From NCBI GenBank assembly GCA_964609025.1, contig CAZSQM010000023.1, forward strand, positions 1-54,434: a DNA stretch of 54,434 nucleotides. Reading direction: 5' to 3'. This DNA comes from SIG307 sp964609025. Lineage in GTDB: Bacteria > Bacillota > Clostridia > Lachnospirales > Lachnospiraceae. This document shows, one piece after another, positions 1 through 8,468 of this stretch. Under the pieces are notes generated by a model. It saw nothing but the letters and a program-made list of their open reading frames with translations, ran no database searches and had not been told where the DNA came from. The number at the start of each line of letters is the position of its first letter. The stretch's first letter is position 1. The position numbers and the translations under genes are program-made.

Positions 1-1
1 G

Positions 2-778
2 AGTGGTAAAATCGCAGATGAGTACGCCAAAAAGGATAGCCGGATTCGTGTATTTCACCGTGAAAGAGGGACGATTGGTTCCGGACGTAATACCGGTCTG
101 GATGCTGTACGAGGGGAGTATGTGGCATTTATTGATGATGACGACTGGGCAGAACCGGATTTTTTAGAGTTTTTATATACGCTTGCAACAGAGAACGAGG
201 CGGATGTGGCTATCTGCGGTGCGGCAGACAAGGTATTTGAGGAAAAGAAGATTATGTCTGCAGAAGAGGCATTAATTGAATTGATGTGGAGAAAAAAGTA
301 TAATATGGCCTTCCCGACGAAGATGTTTCGTCGAAGACTTGCAGATATGCTTCGATTCCCGGAGGAAGGAGTTTATGATGATATTGCATTGATGTACCGT
401 TTGTTGGCGGAGGCAGAGAAGGTGGCTTACCATGGCTTGCCGAAGTATACGTTTTATCGTCATGAGAATAATAATTCTGCATGGACGACAAATCATAGCT
501 TATTGAATTCAGATACATTGGATGAGTATTTGACCGCATATCGTACACGTACGGAGTGGTTGAGTGAGCGTTTTCCGGCTAGTGCGGCAACATTTCGTTA
601 TTTTGAGTGGTCGTTTATGATTTCCATGGTGGAAAAAATACATCGCCTGAATCTTTGTGGCTGTGAAAAACAACTTTCTCTAATGACGCAGAAGTTACGG
701 GAAAATCGTGAAGAGTTTCTCGGTGCATCCGAGATCTTAGAGTTTGAAAAAGAATGGATGAGAGAATATGTTCCGTAG
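2..778 (+). CDS. Glycosyltransferase family 2, 5'-truncated by window edge
   Basis: The reading frame is open from the first bases of the window, so the true start lies upstream. The visible N-terminal part reads as the end of a GT-A fold donor-binding region: a GRNTGLDAVRGEY stretch followed by FIDDDDW, matching the NxG...G-Y-hydrophobic-DxDD pattern of family 2 enzymes, in which the Asp cluster binds the metal and nucleotide-sugar. The rest (about 200 residues) is the acceptor-side half and lacks membrane segments. It probably transfers a sugar in surface polysaccharide or teichoic acid synthesis, but acceptor and donor cannot be read from sequence. A strong hairpin terminator follows the stop directly. 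Confidence 0.85.
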   Translation, partial: SGKIADEYAKKDSRIRVFHRERGTIGSGRNTGLDAVRGEYVAFIDDDDWAEPDFLEFLYTLATENEADVAICGAADKVFEEKKIMSAEEALIELMWRKKYNMAFPTKMFRRRLADMLRFPEEGVYDDIALMYRLLAEAEKVAYHGLPKYTFYRHENNNSAWTTNHSLLNSDTLDEYLTAYRTRTEWLSERFPASAATFRYFEWSFMISMVEKIHRLNLCGCEKQLSLMTQKLRENREEFLGASEILEFEKEWMREYVP

Positions 779-785
779 GAAAAAA

Positions 786-821
786 GGAGCAGTACCGAAG
801 GTTGGTACTGCTCCTTTTTTT
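786..821. terminator. Bidirectional intrinsic terminator between convergent genes
   Basis: Perfect 11-bp stem (GGAGCAGTACC at 786-796 with GGTACTGCTCC at 804-814), a 7-nt loop and a T-run at 815-821. An A-run precedes the stem, so it can also serve the minus-strand hydA that ends at 827. Confidence 0.9.
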
Positions 822-826
822 ATCGC

Positions 827-2578
827 TTACAGATTATGAATCTTTCTCTTTACGTAGGTCGTATGGAGAATCTCATGTGCCTTATGGCTGCCCGGCTCGC
901 CGAGGTAGCTCTTGTAAAGCTCCTGAATGTCCGGATTCTCATGAGAGCAGCGGAGTTTATTTGCTGCATCGTAATCATAGAGAGCCTTTGCACGGATAGC
1001 ACGAACATCCGTGAAGTTGCGGGTTGCAGCGTCAACCTGCGGCTGACCGCCACCGTTTACGCAGCCGCCCGGGCAGCCCATGATTTCGATGAAGTGGTAA
1101 TTTGCTTCGCCGTTCTTTACCTTTGTAAGGAGTTCCTTTGCATTCTTTAAGCCGGAAGCAACAGCAACATTCACCTTCATGCCGGCAACCTCGTAGGTAG
1201 CTTCTTTAATGCCCTCGGTACCACGTACCTCGGTGAACTCAATCGGGGAATCCTTCTTCTCACCGGTGAGTTTCCATACTGCGGTACGAAGAGCTGCTTC
1301 CATAACACCGCCGGTAGCACCGAAGATAACAGCTGCACCGGTACCGGAGCCGAGAGGAGAATCGAACTCTTCATCCGGAAGATCGGTGAATACGATGCCG
1401 AGACGCTTAATCAGTCTTGCAAGCTCTCTGGTGGTGATGGAGATATCTACATCCGGAACACCGGCTGCGCTCTGATCATCACGGCCAATCTCGAACTTCT
1501 TAGCGGTACACGGCATTACGCTGACAGACACGATATCCTTTGCGTCAATGCCTTCCTTTTCTGCGTAGTAGGTCTTTAATACAGCACCGAACATCTGCTG
1601 CGGAGACTTACAGGAGGAAAGGTTCTCGGTCATATCCGGGAAGTAGTGCTCACAGTACTTAATCCAACCCGGAGAACAGGACGTAATCATCGGAAGAACG
1701 CCGCCGTTCTGTACACGGTCAAGGAATTCGTGGGATTCTTCCATGATGGTAAGGTCTGCGGAGAAGTTGGTATCGAATACCTTCTCGAAGCCGATGCGGC
1801 GGAGCGCAGCAGCCAGCTGACCCTGTACGCCGGTTCCCATCGGATAGCCGAACTCTTCGCCGAGAGCGGCACGAACCGCCGGAGCAACCTGAACGAATAC
1901 ATGCTTCGTCGGGTCTGCGATGGCAGCGAGAACTTCATCGGTAGAATCCTTCTCATAAAGAGCACCGGTCGGACATACGGCAATACACTGACCGCAGGAT
2001 ACGCAGGCAGTTTCGCCAAGGCCCATATCGAAAGCAGATGCAATGTTGGTCTTGAAACCACGGTCATTTGCACCGATTACGCCAACGCCCTGTACCTTTT
2101 CACAGACAGCGGAGCATCTGCGGCAAAGGATACACTTGTTGTTATCGCGTACCATATGAGCAGCGCTGGTATCCAGCTCGTAGGTGTTTACTGCGCCGTT
2201 GTAAGCGTCTTCGCACTCTACCTTTAAGTCCTTACAAAGCTTCTGCAATTCGCAGTTACCGCTGCGTACACAGGAAAGACACTTTCTGTCATGGTTGGAA
2301 AGGATGAGTTCCAAAGTTTTTCTTCTTGATGCTAATACTTTAGGAGTATTCGTAAATACTTCCATACCCTCGTTTACCGGGTATACACAGGAAGCCACAA
2401 GGCTTCTTGCGCCTTTTACCTCTACCACACAGATACGGCAGGCGCCGATTGCGTTAATATCCTTTAAATAACAGAGCGTCGGAATCTCGATGTGAGCGAT
2501 TCTTGCTGCCTCTAAGATAGTAGCGCCCTTTGGTGCGGTAACGGTCATACCATTAATCTTTAAAGTAACGGTTTCCAT
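827..2578 (-). CDS. hydA: NADH-linked [FeFe]-hydrogenase catalytic subunit (HydA/HndD type)
   Basis: 583 residues, usual length for a group A multimeric hydrogenase large subunit with fused small-subunit tail. Domains in order: plant-type [2Fe-2S] ferredoxin (Cys36, 47, 50, 64), His-Cys [4Fe-4S] site (His96, Cys100, 103, 109), a 2x[4Fe-4S] ferredoxin (Cys149-159 and Cys192-202), then the H-cluster domain with L1 TSCSPGW (299-305), L2 MPCTAKKFE (Cys357), L3 with Cys502 and Cys506 in GCPGGCVNGGGQP. It interconverts protons and hydrogen in the cytoplasm and receives electrons through HydB/HydC. The L1 motif has Ser where most family members have a second Cys. Start supported by GGAGGT six bases upstream. 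Last gene of the operon; the gap to hydB is 128 bp. Confidence 0.96.
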   Translation of the reverse strand: METVTLKINGMTVTAPKGATILEAARIAHIEIPTLCYLKDINAIGACRICVVEVKGARSLVASCVYPVNEGMEVFTNTPKVLASRRKTLELILSNHDRKCLSCVRSGNCELQKLCKDLKVECEDAYNGAVNTYELDTSAAHMVRDNNKCILCRRCSAVCEKVQGVGVIGANDRGFKTNIASAFDMGLGETACVSCGQCIAVCPTGALYEKDSTDEVLAAIADPTKHVFVQVAPAVRAALGEEFGYPMGTGVQGQLAAALRRIGFEKVFDTNFSADLTIMEESHEFLDRVQNGGVLPMITSCSPGWIKYCEHYFPDMTENLSSCKSPQQMFGAVLKTYYAEKEGIDAKDIVSVSVMPCTAKKFEIGRDDQSAAGVPDVDISITTRELARLIKRLGIVFTDLPDEEFDSPLGSGTGAAVIFGATGGVMEAALRTAVWKLTGEKKDSPIEFTEVRGTEGIKEATYEVAGMKVNVAVASGLKNAKELLTKVKNGEANYHFIEIMGCPGGCVNGGGQPQVDAATRNFTDVRAIRAKALYDYDAANKLRCSHENPDIQELYKSYLGEPGSHKAHEILHTTYVKRKIHNL

Positions 2579-2706
2579 GTTTTACCTCCAATTCGTTTTA
2601 AGATTACCAAGATACTATCCGCAGGATTGTAAATCAAAGCAAAACTCCTGCTTACAAGTACACCTGGCGCAGTCGCTTACTTTGATATGCGACCGCGAAT
2701 CGTAAC

Positions 2707-4497
2707 TTACTTCTTAGAAATTGCGCCAAACTTACACTTCTCCATACAAGCGCCGCACTTTACGCACTTACTGGTATCAATCACATGCGGTTCTTTTACG
2801 GTACCGGTGATAGCACCTGCCGGACACTGTCTTGCACAAAGCGTACAGCCCTTACATTTAGCAGGGTCAATGGAGAAGGACAGAAGATCCTTACATACGC
2901 CTGCCGGACATCTCTTCTCAACAACGTGAGCAATGTACTCGTCCTTGAAGTAACGTAAGGTGGAGAGTACCGGGTTCGGAGCGGTCTGTCCGAGACCACA
3001 CAGGGAGTTATTCTTTATGTAGTAGCAGAGCTCTTCCAGTTTGTCTAAGTCTTCCAGCGTAGCCTGACCCTTGGTAATCTTGTCTAACATCTCGTAGAGA
3101 CGCTTTGTACCGATACGGCACGGCGTACATTTACCGCAGGACTCGTCAACGGTGAACTCAAGGAAGAACTTTGCGATATCTACCATACAGTTGTCCTCGT
3201 CCATAACGATAAGTCCGCCGGAGCCCATCATGGAACCGATTGCGATGAGGTTATCGTAATCAATCGGAATATCGAAATGTTCTGCCGGGATACATCCGCC
3301 GGACGGACCGCCGGTCTGTGCAGCCTTGAACTTCTTGCCGTTCGGAATGCCGCCGCCGATGTCCTCAACAACTTCGCGGAGCGTAGTACCCATCGGGATT
3401 TCCACAAGACCGGTATTCTTAATCTTACCGCCGAGAGCGAATACCTTCGTACCCTTGCTCTTTTCGGTACCCATGGAAGCAAACCAGTCGGCACCGTTTA
3501 AGATAATCTGCGGAATGTTTGCGTAGGTTTCTACGTTATTCAAAATGGTAGGCTTTTCGAACAGACCCTTTTCTGCCGGGAACGGAGGTCTCGGCCTAGG
3601 CTCACCGCGGTTACCCTCGATAGAGGTCATAAGAGCGGTTTCCTCACCGCATACGAATGCGCCTGCACCCAGACGAAGGTCGATATCAAAATCAAAGCCG
3701 GTATTGAAAATATTCTTGCCGAGTAAGCCGTATTCTCTTGCCTGGGCAATTGCAATCTTCAAACGCTCAACGGCAATCGGGTATTCGGCACGAACGTAAA
3801 TGTAACCCTGGTTAGCACCGATTGCATAACCTGCAATCGCCATAGCCTCAAGTACAACGTGCGGGTCGCCCTCAAGTACGGAACGATCCATGAATGCGCC
3901 CGGGTCACCCTCGTCGGCGTTACAGCAGACATACTTCTGACCGCCCTTTACAAGATCCTTAGCCAGCTGCCACTTTCTGCCGGTCGGGAATCCGCCGCCG
4001 CCTCGTCCGCGCAGACCGGAATCTAAGATACACTTAATTACGTCATCCGGAGTCATTTCGGTAAGAACCTTACCAAGTGCCTCGTAACCGCGGGTACCGA
4101 TGTACTCCTCGATATTTTCCGGGTTGATGACGCCGCAGTTACGCAGCGCGATACGATGCTGCTTCTTGTAGAAGTCGGTATCAATCAACGGCTTAACACC
4201 GTCTTCGGTAACCGTTTCCTGATAAACGTACTTTGTAACAACACGTCCCTTAACAAGATGCTCGGAAACGATTTCCGGGATGTACTCCGGCTTTACCATG
4301 GAATAGAAGGTAGCTTCCGGATAAACAATCATAATCGGACCGAGCGCACAAAGACCGTGACAACCGGTTTGTACAACGGAAACTTCTTCAGCAAGACCGT
4401 TCTTTGCGATTTCCTCTTTTAATAAATTGAAAATTTCCTGGCTGCCGGAGGAAGTACAACCGGTTCCGCCGCATACCAATACATGTGAACGATACAT
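2707..4497 (-). CDS. hydB: NuoF-like flavin/NADH subunit of the hydrogenase (HydB/HndC type)
   Basis: 596 residues with the four-part architecture of HndC/HydB: thioredoxin-like [2Fe-2S] domain (Cys9, Cys14, Cys46, Cys50), a NuoF core with FMN loop GLRGRGGGGFPTGRKW and NADH-binding GAGAFVCGEETALM, an SLBB region, a [4Fe-4S] site ESCGKCTPCRIG, and a C-terminal 2x[4Fe-4S] ferredoxin (CKGCTLCARQC and CVKCGACMEKC). It oxidises or reduces NAD(H) and passes electrons to HydA; in relatives this subunit is the proposed site of flavin-based electron bifurcation with ferredoxin. Start has GGAGGAAG upstream; only 15 bp separate it from the HndB-like gene. Confidence 0.96.
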   Translation of the reverse strand: MYRSHVLVCGGTGCTSSGSQEIFNLLKEEIAKNGLAEEVSVVQTGCHGLCALGPIMIVYPEATFYSMVKPEYIPEIVSEHLVKGRVVTKYVYQETVTEDGVKPLIDTDFYKKQHRIALRNCGVINPENIEEYIGTRGYEALGKVLTEMTPDDVIKCILDSGLRGRGGGGFPTGRKWQLAKDLVKGGQKYVCCNADEGDPGAFMDRSVLEGDPHVVLEAMAIAGYAIGANQGYIYVRAEYPIAVERLKIAIAQAREYGLLGKNIFNTGFDFDIDLRLGAGAFVCGEETALMTSIEGNRGEPRPRPPFPAEKGLFEKPTILNNVETYANIPQIILNGADWFASMGTEKSKGTKVFALGGKIKNTGLVEIPMGTTLREVVEDIGGGIPNGKKFKAAQTGGPSGGCIPAEHFDIPIDYDNLIAIGSMMGSGGLIVMDEDNCMVDIAKFFLEFTVDESCGKCTPCRIGTKRLYEMLDKITKGQATLEDLDKLEELCYYIKNNSLCGLGQTAPNPVLSTLRYFKDEYIAHVVEKRCPAGVCKDLLSFSIDPAKCKGCTLCARQCPAGAITGTVKEPHVIDTSKCVKCGACMEKCKFGAISKK

Positions 4498-4512
4498 AAT
4501 GTTTCTTCCTCC

Positions 4513-4884
4513 TTATTTTTCTGCTGCACCGAGCGTGTACTTGGTAACAACCTGTCCACGAATCAGGTGCTGTTCTACAACTTCCTCTGCCTTTTCCGGC
4601 GTCATATGAACATAAGTAACCTTTTCCTTGCCCGGAGCGATTACCTCAACAATCGGCTCATACTGGCAAAGACCGATGCAGCCGGTCTGTACAACAGCTA
4701 CATCCGCAAGCTTCTTGTTCATTACCGCATCGGCAAGAGCGTTTAATACCGGTCTTGCGCCGCTTGCGATACCGCAGGTCGCCATACCGACTACTACTCT
4801 TGTCTGCGTATCGGACTCGGAACGAAGACCAACCTGGCCCTGCATTCTTTCCCGAATTGCCTTTAACTCTTCAAGAGACTTCAT
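4513..4884 (-). CDS. HndB-like thioredoxin-fold [2Fe-2S] protein
   Basis: 123 residues. C-terminal VVQTGCIGLCQYEP is the typical second half of a thioredoxin-like ferredoxin; the first half has one cysteine only (MATCGIASGARP), as in HndB of Desulfovibrio NADP-reducing hydrogenase. It probably is an accessory electron-transfer subunit of the complex. I chose the ATG at 4882-4884 because GGAGGA sits 5-6 bases upstream; an in-frame TTG four codons earlier overlaps that ribosome binding site and is unlikely. Charged N-terminal helix (SLEELKAIRERMQ) precedes the fold. Confidence 0.9.
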   Translation of the reverse strand: MKSLEELKAIRERMQGQVGLRSESDTQTRVVVGMATCGIASGARPVLNALADAVMNKKLADVAVVQTGCIGLCQYEPIVEVIAPGKEKVTYVHMTPEKAEEVVEQHLIRGQVVTKYTLGAAEK

Positions 4885-4961
4885 ACTTTCCTCCAATCTG
4901 CCGCAGACGCGGCATTCAAGTCTGGGTGTTACGGTTTATCCGCAAAGAATACCTCGCGGAA

Positions 4962-5522
4962 TTACAGTTTGTAAGCATTGTCAACCGTTTCGTTATAATT
5001 TTCCTTCAGATAGTCCTTTATGTAAAGAGATACCTCCGGCTCCTGAAAGGATATGCCGCCGAGAATCTCACGAAACTCTCTGGTATCCAGCGAAAACTCT
5101 TTCTCATCGAAACGGAATGTATAAAGGAAATCACATTCCGGGTGCATGGTAACCAGAGTATGAATGGTGCCGTTGATATCGCCGAGGGGCATCCGGTCGA
5201 TGTGCGACAGGGTAAAAACCGCGCGGACCAGAGTGCCGACGCCCGGAGTTGATGTAATGGAAAAAGAACCGTTCGTACTTTCTGCCGCCTGCTTGAAAAA
5301 CGGAACGCCCAGGCCTACCTTTCTGGTAGTACGCGTTGTAAAAAACGGATCCGTTACGGCTGCAAGCTGCTCCGCCGACATACCGCAGCCGTTGTCTTCA
5401 ATTACAACGGTAAGCGTATCGGCTGCTGTCCGGACATCTACGATAATCGTAACTAAGGACGCATTGGCACGGGTGGAATTTTCGGCAACATCAAGGATGT
5501 TTAAAGATATTTCGGGCATCAT
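4962..5522 (-). CDS. Histidine-kinase-type ATPase within hydrogenase operon
   Basis: 186 residues. A GHKL ATP-binding fold is visible: N-box ILDVAENSTRAN, G1 box DNGCGM, DPFFTTR, and G2 box GLGVPF. No dimerisation/phosphoacceptor His domain is present, so it is not a full sensor kinase. About 70 residues follow the fold without a recognised domain. Genes of this type are repeatedly found between the NuoE-like and HndB-like genes in clostridial hydrogenase operons (family knowledge), but the role is not established; regulation or assembly of the complex is inference. AAGGAG lies about 12 bases upstream; a second ATG follows at once (MMPE). Confidence 0.9.
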   Translation of the reverse strand: MMPEISLNILDVAENSTRANASLVTIIVDVRTAADTLTVVIEDNGCGMSAEQLAAVTDPFFTTRTTRKVGLGVPFFKQAAESTNGSFSITSTPGVGTLVRAVFTLSHIDRMPLGDINGTIHTLVTMHPECDFLYTFRFDEKEFSLDTREFREILGGISFQEPEVSLYIKDYLKENYNETVDNAYKL

Positions 5523-5561
5523 ACCGCAAGGTCACTCCTTTCGGAAAACGAAACTGACAAA

Positions 5562-6053
5562 TTATTCGTACTTTGCGAGAACGCCGCCGATTTCGTCTAC
5601 GGTAAGACGACCGTAAACATCATCGTTAATCGTCATAACCGGGGCAAGACCGCAGGCGCCGATGCAACGGCAGGCATCCAGAGAGAACTTGCCGTCGGCG
5701 GTACACTGTCCGCCTTCGATACCAAGCAATTCCTGAAGCTTTGCGTAAATGTCGCCGGAGCCCTTTACATAGCACGCGGTACCAAGACATACGGAAATCT
5801 TGTACTTTCCCTTCGGATACAGGGAGAACTGCGAATAGAACGTAGCAACTCCGTAAACCTTCTCTAACGGAATACCGCAGGTATCCGCAATTTTGGTCTG
5901 TACCTCAATCGGAAGATAGCCGTAGATTTCCTGTGCCTTCTGTAAAATCGGCATCAGGGAGCCTCTGTCATTCTTTAACTCGGCAATGACAGCTAACAGC
6001 TGTTCTTCCTGTTCCTTTGTCCCATGGAACGGAACTGTTGTTTTAGAACCCAT
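5562..6053 (-). CDS. hydC: NuoE-like [2Fe-2S] subunit of the hydrogenase (HydC/HndA type)
   Basis: 163 residues from the ATG at 6051-6053, chosen because AAAGGAGG lies 8 bases upstream; an in-frame ATG at 6122 would add a poorly conserved leader and sits at the Rex-like site. N-terminal helical bundle (QKAQEIYGYLP region) is followed by a thioredoxin-like [2Fe-2S] domain with C-x4-C (CLGTAC) and C-x3-C (CRCIGAC, second and third Cys) ligands. It is the small electron-entry subunit partnering HydB, as NuoE does with NuoF. First gene of the five-gene operon running to hydA. Confidence 0.95.
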   Translation of the reverse strand: MGSKTTVPFHGTKEQEEQLLAVIAELKNDRGSLMPILQKAQEIYGYLPIEVQTKIADTCGIPLEKVYGVATFYSQFSLYPKGKYKISVCLGTACYVKGSGDIYAKLQELLGIEGGQCTADGKFSLDACRCIGACGLAPVMTINDDVYGRLTVDEIGGVLAKYE

Positions 6054-6122
6054 TTCTTTAACCTCCTTTAATATCTTGAGTCTTCCGGACAGAAGACCGT
6101 TCGACACGATATGCGCTATCAC

Positions 6123-6140
6123 TTGTTAAAATAATAACGA
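6123..6140. promoter_or_regulatory. Candidate Rex operator in hydrogenase operon leader
   Basis: The 18-bp TTGTTAAAATAATAACGA is an imperfect palindrome and matches 12 of 14 defined positions of the clostridial Rex consensus TTGTTAAnnnnTTAACAA. Rex senses the NADH/NAD ratio and represses hydrogenase and fermentation genes in Clostridia (established). The site lies between the minus-strand promoter at 6221 and hydC, and is shared with the divergent DRTGG operon. Confidence 0.5.
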
Positions 6141-6173
6141 TATCGTGCACAGCACGACAAAAAGCGCGCAAAA

Positions 6174-6189
6174 GTTACGAAAAAATAAC
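6174..6189. promoter_or_regulatory. Second inverted repeat in the hyd intergenic region
   Basis: GTTA (6174-6177) and TAAC (6186-6189) flank an 8-bp A-rich spacer, and flanking GCGC words (around 6164-6168 and 6189-6193) extend the symmetry. It resembles the Rex-like site 50 bp away and could be a second weaker operator. Confidence 0.3.
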
Positions 6190-6220
6190 GCGCCTTTGCG
6201 TGCGTCGTACAGTTACTAAT

Positions 6221-6229
6221 ATTATAACA
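6221..6229 (-). promoter_or_regulatory. Extended -10 promoter for the hydrogenase operon
   Basis: On the minus strand this reads TGTTATAAT, an extended -10 element (TGnTATAAT). No good -35 hexamer is seen 16-18 bp further up. Transcription would start near 6214 and leave a leader of about 160 nt before hydC. Confidence 0.45.
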
Positions 6230-6271
6230 TGATTTGTAGAAAAATGCTATAAGAAAAGTGTAAAAAAATTA

Positions 6272-6300
6272 AGGACAATTTCCATGAATTGTGGTATACT
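6272..6300 (+). promoter_or_regulatory. Promoter of the DRTGG-HydS operon
   Basis: -10 TATACT (6295-6300) with a weak -35 AGGACA (6272-6277) at 17-bp spacing, 47 bp before the DRTGG gene. Confidence 0.5.
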
Positions 6301-6346
6301 TTAAGCTAGATGAAATTAAAAATGAAAAAGGAAAGGAAGTGAAGGT

Positions 6347-6709
6347 ATGACGGTCTTGGATGTAAAAGAAATTCTGGGAGCGAGAGTGCTTAGCGGGGAG
6401 GAATGGCTTAACAAGGAGGTGCATACGGCGTGCGGCTCCGATATGATGAGTGATGTGCTGGCGTTTGTAAAAGAGCAGGCGGTTCTCCTGACCGGTCTTT
6501 GCAATGCACAGGTAATCCGGACGGCGGAGATGATGGATATTGTCTGCATTGTGTTTGTGCGGAACAAAAAGCCCGATGAGGAAATGATACGTCTTGCGAG
6601 GGAACGGGAAATCGTACTGCTCGGCACGGGACACCGTATGTTTTCCGCCTGTGGCATGCTCTATGAAAAAGGCTTACGGGGAGGGAAAGATTATGAGCGA
6701 TACGATTAA
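6347..6709 (+). CDS. DRTGG domain protein, hydrogenase-associated (copy 1)
   Basis: 120 residues comprising a single small alpha/beta DRTGG-type domain (MTVLDVKEILGARVLSGEEW start, LLTGLCNAQVIRTAEMMDI core). DRTGG domains are otherwise found beside CBS domains or in phosphotransacetylase and probably bind a small ligand (family knowledge). Ribosome binding site AAGGAAGTGAAGG. It overlaps the following ATPase gene by 17 bp, pointing to translational coupling, and opens the operon that contains the sensory hydrogenase. Exact function unknown. Confidence 0.85.
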   Translation: MTVLDVKEILGARVLSGEEWLNKEVHTACGSDMMSDVLAFVKEQAVLLTGLCNAQVIRTAEMMDIVCIVFVRNKKPDEEMIRLAREREIVLLGTGHRMFSACGMLYEKGLRGGKDYERYD

Positions 6710-7118
6710 ATTGCATTATGTCGTTTCTACGGAGGATTTTACGAGAGCAGGCGAAGCCTCGGGCGATGTGAAACGAAAGCTAAAGCAGATGGGAAGCTCC
6801 CCCGAGGTAGTGCGTAAGGTGGCGATTGCCATGTATGAAGGCGAAATCAATATGGTGATTCATGCAAACGGCGGAACGATTGACGTGGAAATCACGCCGG
6901 AGGAGATCGTAATGGTGTTACAGGATTCCGGTCCCGGAATCGAGGATATTGAGAAAGCAATGCAGGCAGGCTATTCCACGGCACCCGACCGGGTACGCGC
7001 ACTGGGCTTCGGAGCCGGTATGGGACTGCCGAACATGAAACAGTATTCCGATGAGATGGAAATTGAAACGGCCATAGGAGTCGGTACCAAGGTAACGATG
7101 AAGGTATTCCAGACCTGA
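6693..7118 (+). CDS. Anti-sigma-factor-like serine kinase/ATPase
   Basis: 141 residues with a GHKL ATP-binding fold resembling RsbW/SpoIIAB: N-box region YEGEINMVIHANGG, G1 DSGPGI, G2 GFGAGMGLPNMK. The ATG at 6693 was chosen for its GGGAGGGAAAG ribosome binding site and because it overlaps the DRTGG stop. In family members the fold phosphorylates a partner or binds a regulator; here the neighbours suggest it relays the state of the HydS protein. No partner STAS protein or PP2C phosphatase is seen in the window. Confidence 0.88.
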   Translation: MSDTIKLHYVVSTEDFTRAGEASGDVKRKLKQMGSSPEVVRKVAIAMYEGEINMVIHANGGTIDVEITPEEIVMVLQDSGPGIEDIEKAMQAGYSTAPDRVRALGFGAGMGLPNMKQYSDEMEIETAIGVGTKVTMKVFQT

Positions 7119-7153
7119 TTGCGGCTGGAAAGGCGTTTGAAAAGAGGGTTTAC

Positions 7154-8440
7154 ATGAGTGAAAAATTTTTTACATCGGTAAAATTGGATGCCGAACTGTG
7201 TAAGGGCTGCATTAACTGTATCAAACGCTGCCCGACACAGGCAATTCGTGTGCGGAACGGCAAAGCGGAGATTACGAACGAGTTCTGTATCGACTGCGGA
7301 GAGTGCATCCGGATTTGTCCGCACCATGCCAAACTTCCGTCCTATGATAAGTTAGATGTGCTGGACCGTTACGAGTATACCGTGGCGCTGCCGGCACCGG
7401 CGTTGTACGGGCAGTTTAACAATCTGGAGGATGTCAATATCGTGCTGACGGCATTAAAACGGGTCGGTTTTGACGATGTGTACGAGGTAAGCGGCGCGGC
7501 GGAGCTGGTTTCGGAATTGAGCAGGGAGTATGTGAAGAATCATCCGGAGGCGCATCCGGTCATCAGCACGGCGTGTCCTTCGGTAACACGCTTAATCCGG
7601 GTACGCTTCCCGAATTTAATCGAGCATTTGCTTCCGATTAAGCCGCCGGTGGAGCTGGCGGCGGAGCTTGCAAGAGCCAGAGCCGTAAAAAAGACGGGGC
7701 TTCCCCCGGAGAAAATCGGTATTATTTTCCTTTCTCCGTGTCCGTCCAAGGTGACGGCGATGAAGTCGCCTCTCGGTACGGAGAAAAGCAGTATTGATGC
7801 GGTATGTGCGATTAAAGATATTTATACCAGATTGTTGCCGGAAATGAAGGCGGTTGCGGACAACCCGGAGGAATTGCGGATTTCCGGAAAAATCGGTATC
7901 AGCTGGGGAACGAGCGGCGGTGAAGCCAGCGGGCTTTTGGCGGAAAATTATCTGGCGGCGGACGGAATCGAAAATGTTATCCGGATACTGGAGGATTTGG
8001 AGGACCAAAAGTTTTCCGATTTGGAATTTATCGAATTAAATGCCTGCAACGGCGGGTGCGTCGGCGGAGTGCTTACTGTGGAAAATCCGTACCTTGCCAT
8101 GGTAAAGCTGAAACGTCTGCGGAAGTACATGACAGTGGCAAAGAGCCATGTGCAGGACAGCATAGCCAAAGAAGATGCCTACTGGACCGAAGAAGTAACC
8201 TACGAGCCGGTATTTAAGCTCGGCACGGATATGAAAGACAGCATAGCCCGTATGAACCGTGTGGAAGAACTGTGCGAGCACTTCCCGGGACTGGACTGCG
8301 GTTCCTGCGGTGCGCCGACCTGTAAGGCACTGGCGGAAGACATCGTTCGCGGAAAAGCTCGCGAGCATGACTGCATCCACGTCCTGAAAAAGTACATACA
8401 TCATCTGTCGGATGAGTTTTCAAAGCTGGACGGAGAATGA
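7154..8440 (+). CDS. HydS-type [FeFe]-hydrogenase-like iron-sulfur protein (putative redox/H2 sensor)
   Basis: 428 residues. N-terminal 2x[4Fe-4S] ferredoxin (Cys16, 19, 22, 26 and Cys45, 48, 51, 55), an H-cluster-like domain, and a C-terminal four-Cys FeS domain (LDCGSCGAPTCKALAEDI). The H-cluster motifs are divergent: L1 is STACPSV (Ala replaces the proton-relay Cys of TSCCPxW), L2 SPCPSKV, L3 NACNGGCVGG, yet all four cluster-ligand cysteines are kept. This pattern belongs to the monomeric group C/D proteins considered sensory rather than catalytic. No PAS domain is present. Its neighbours (ATPases, DRTGG proteins) fit a signalling complex controlling the divergent hydrogenase operon (inference). 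Confidence 0.9.
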   Translation: MSEKFFTSVKLDAELCKGCINCIKRCPTQAIRVRNGKAEITNEFCIDCGECIRICPHHAKLPSYDKLDVLDRYEYTVALPAPALYGQFNNLEDVNIVLTALKRVGFDDVYEVSGAAELVSELSREYVKNHPEAHPVISTACPSVTRLIRVRFPNLIEHLLPIKPPVELAAELARARAVKKTGLPPEKIGIIFLSPCPSKVTAMKSPLGTEKSSIDAVCAIKDIYTRLLPEMKAVADNPEELRISGKIGISWGTSGGEASGLLAENYLAADGIENVIRILEDLEDQKFSDLEFIELNACNGGCVGGVLTVENPYLAMVKLKRLRKYMTVAKSHVQDSIAKEDAYWTEEVTYEPVFKLGTDMKDSIARMNRVEELCEHFPGLDCGSCGAPTCKALAEDIVRGKAREHDCIHVLKKYIHHLSDEFSKLDGE

Positions 8441-8468
8441 TGCATAATCGATAAAGGAAAGTATGTAA

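Noticed and set aside
1646..2227. 193-codon plus-strand open frame opposite hydA
   Set aside because: It is antisense to a gene with every expected motif, lacks a ribosome binding site, and its product resembles no folded protein.
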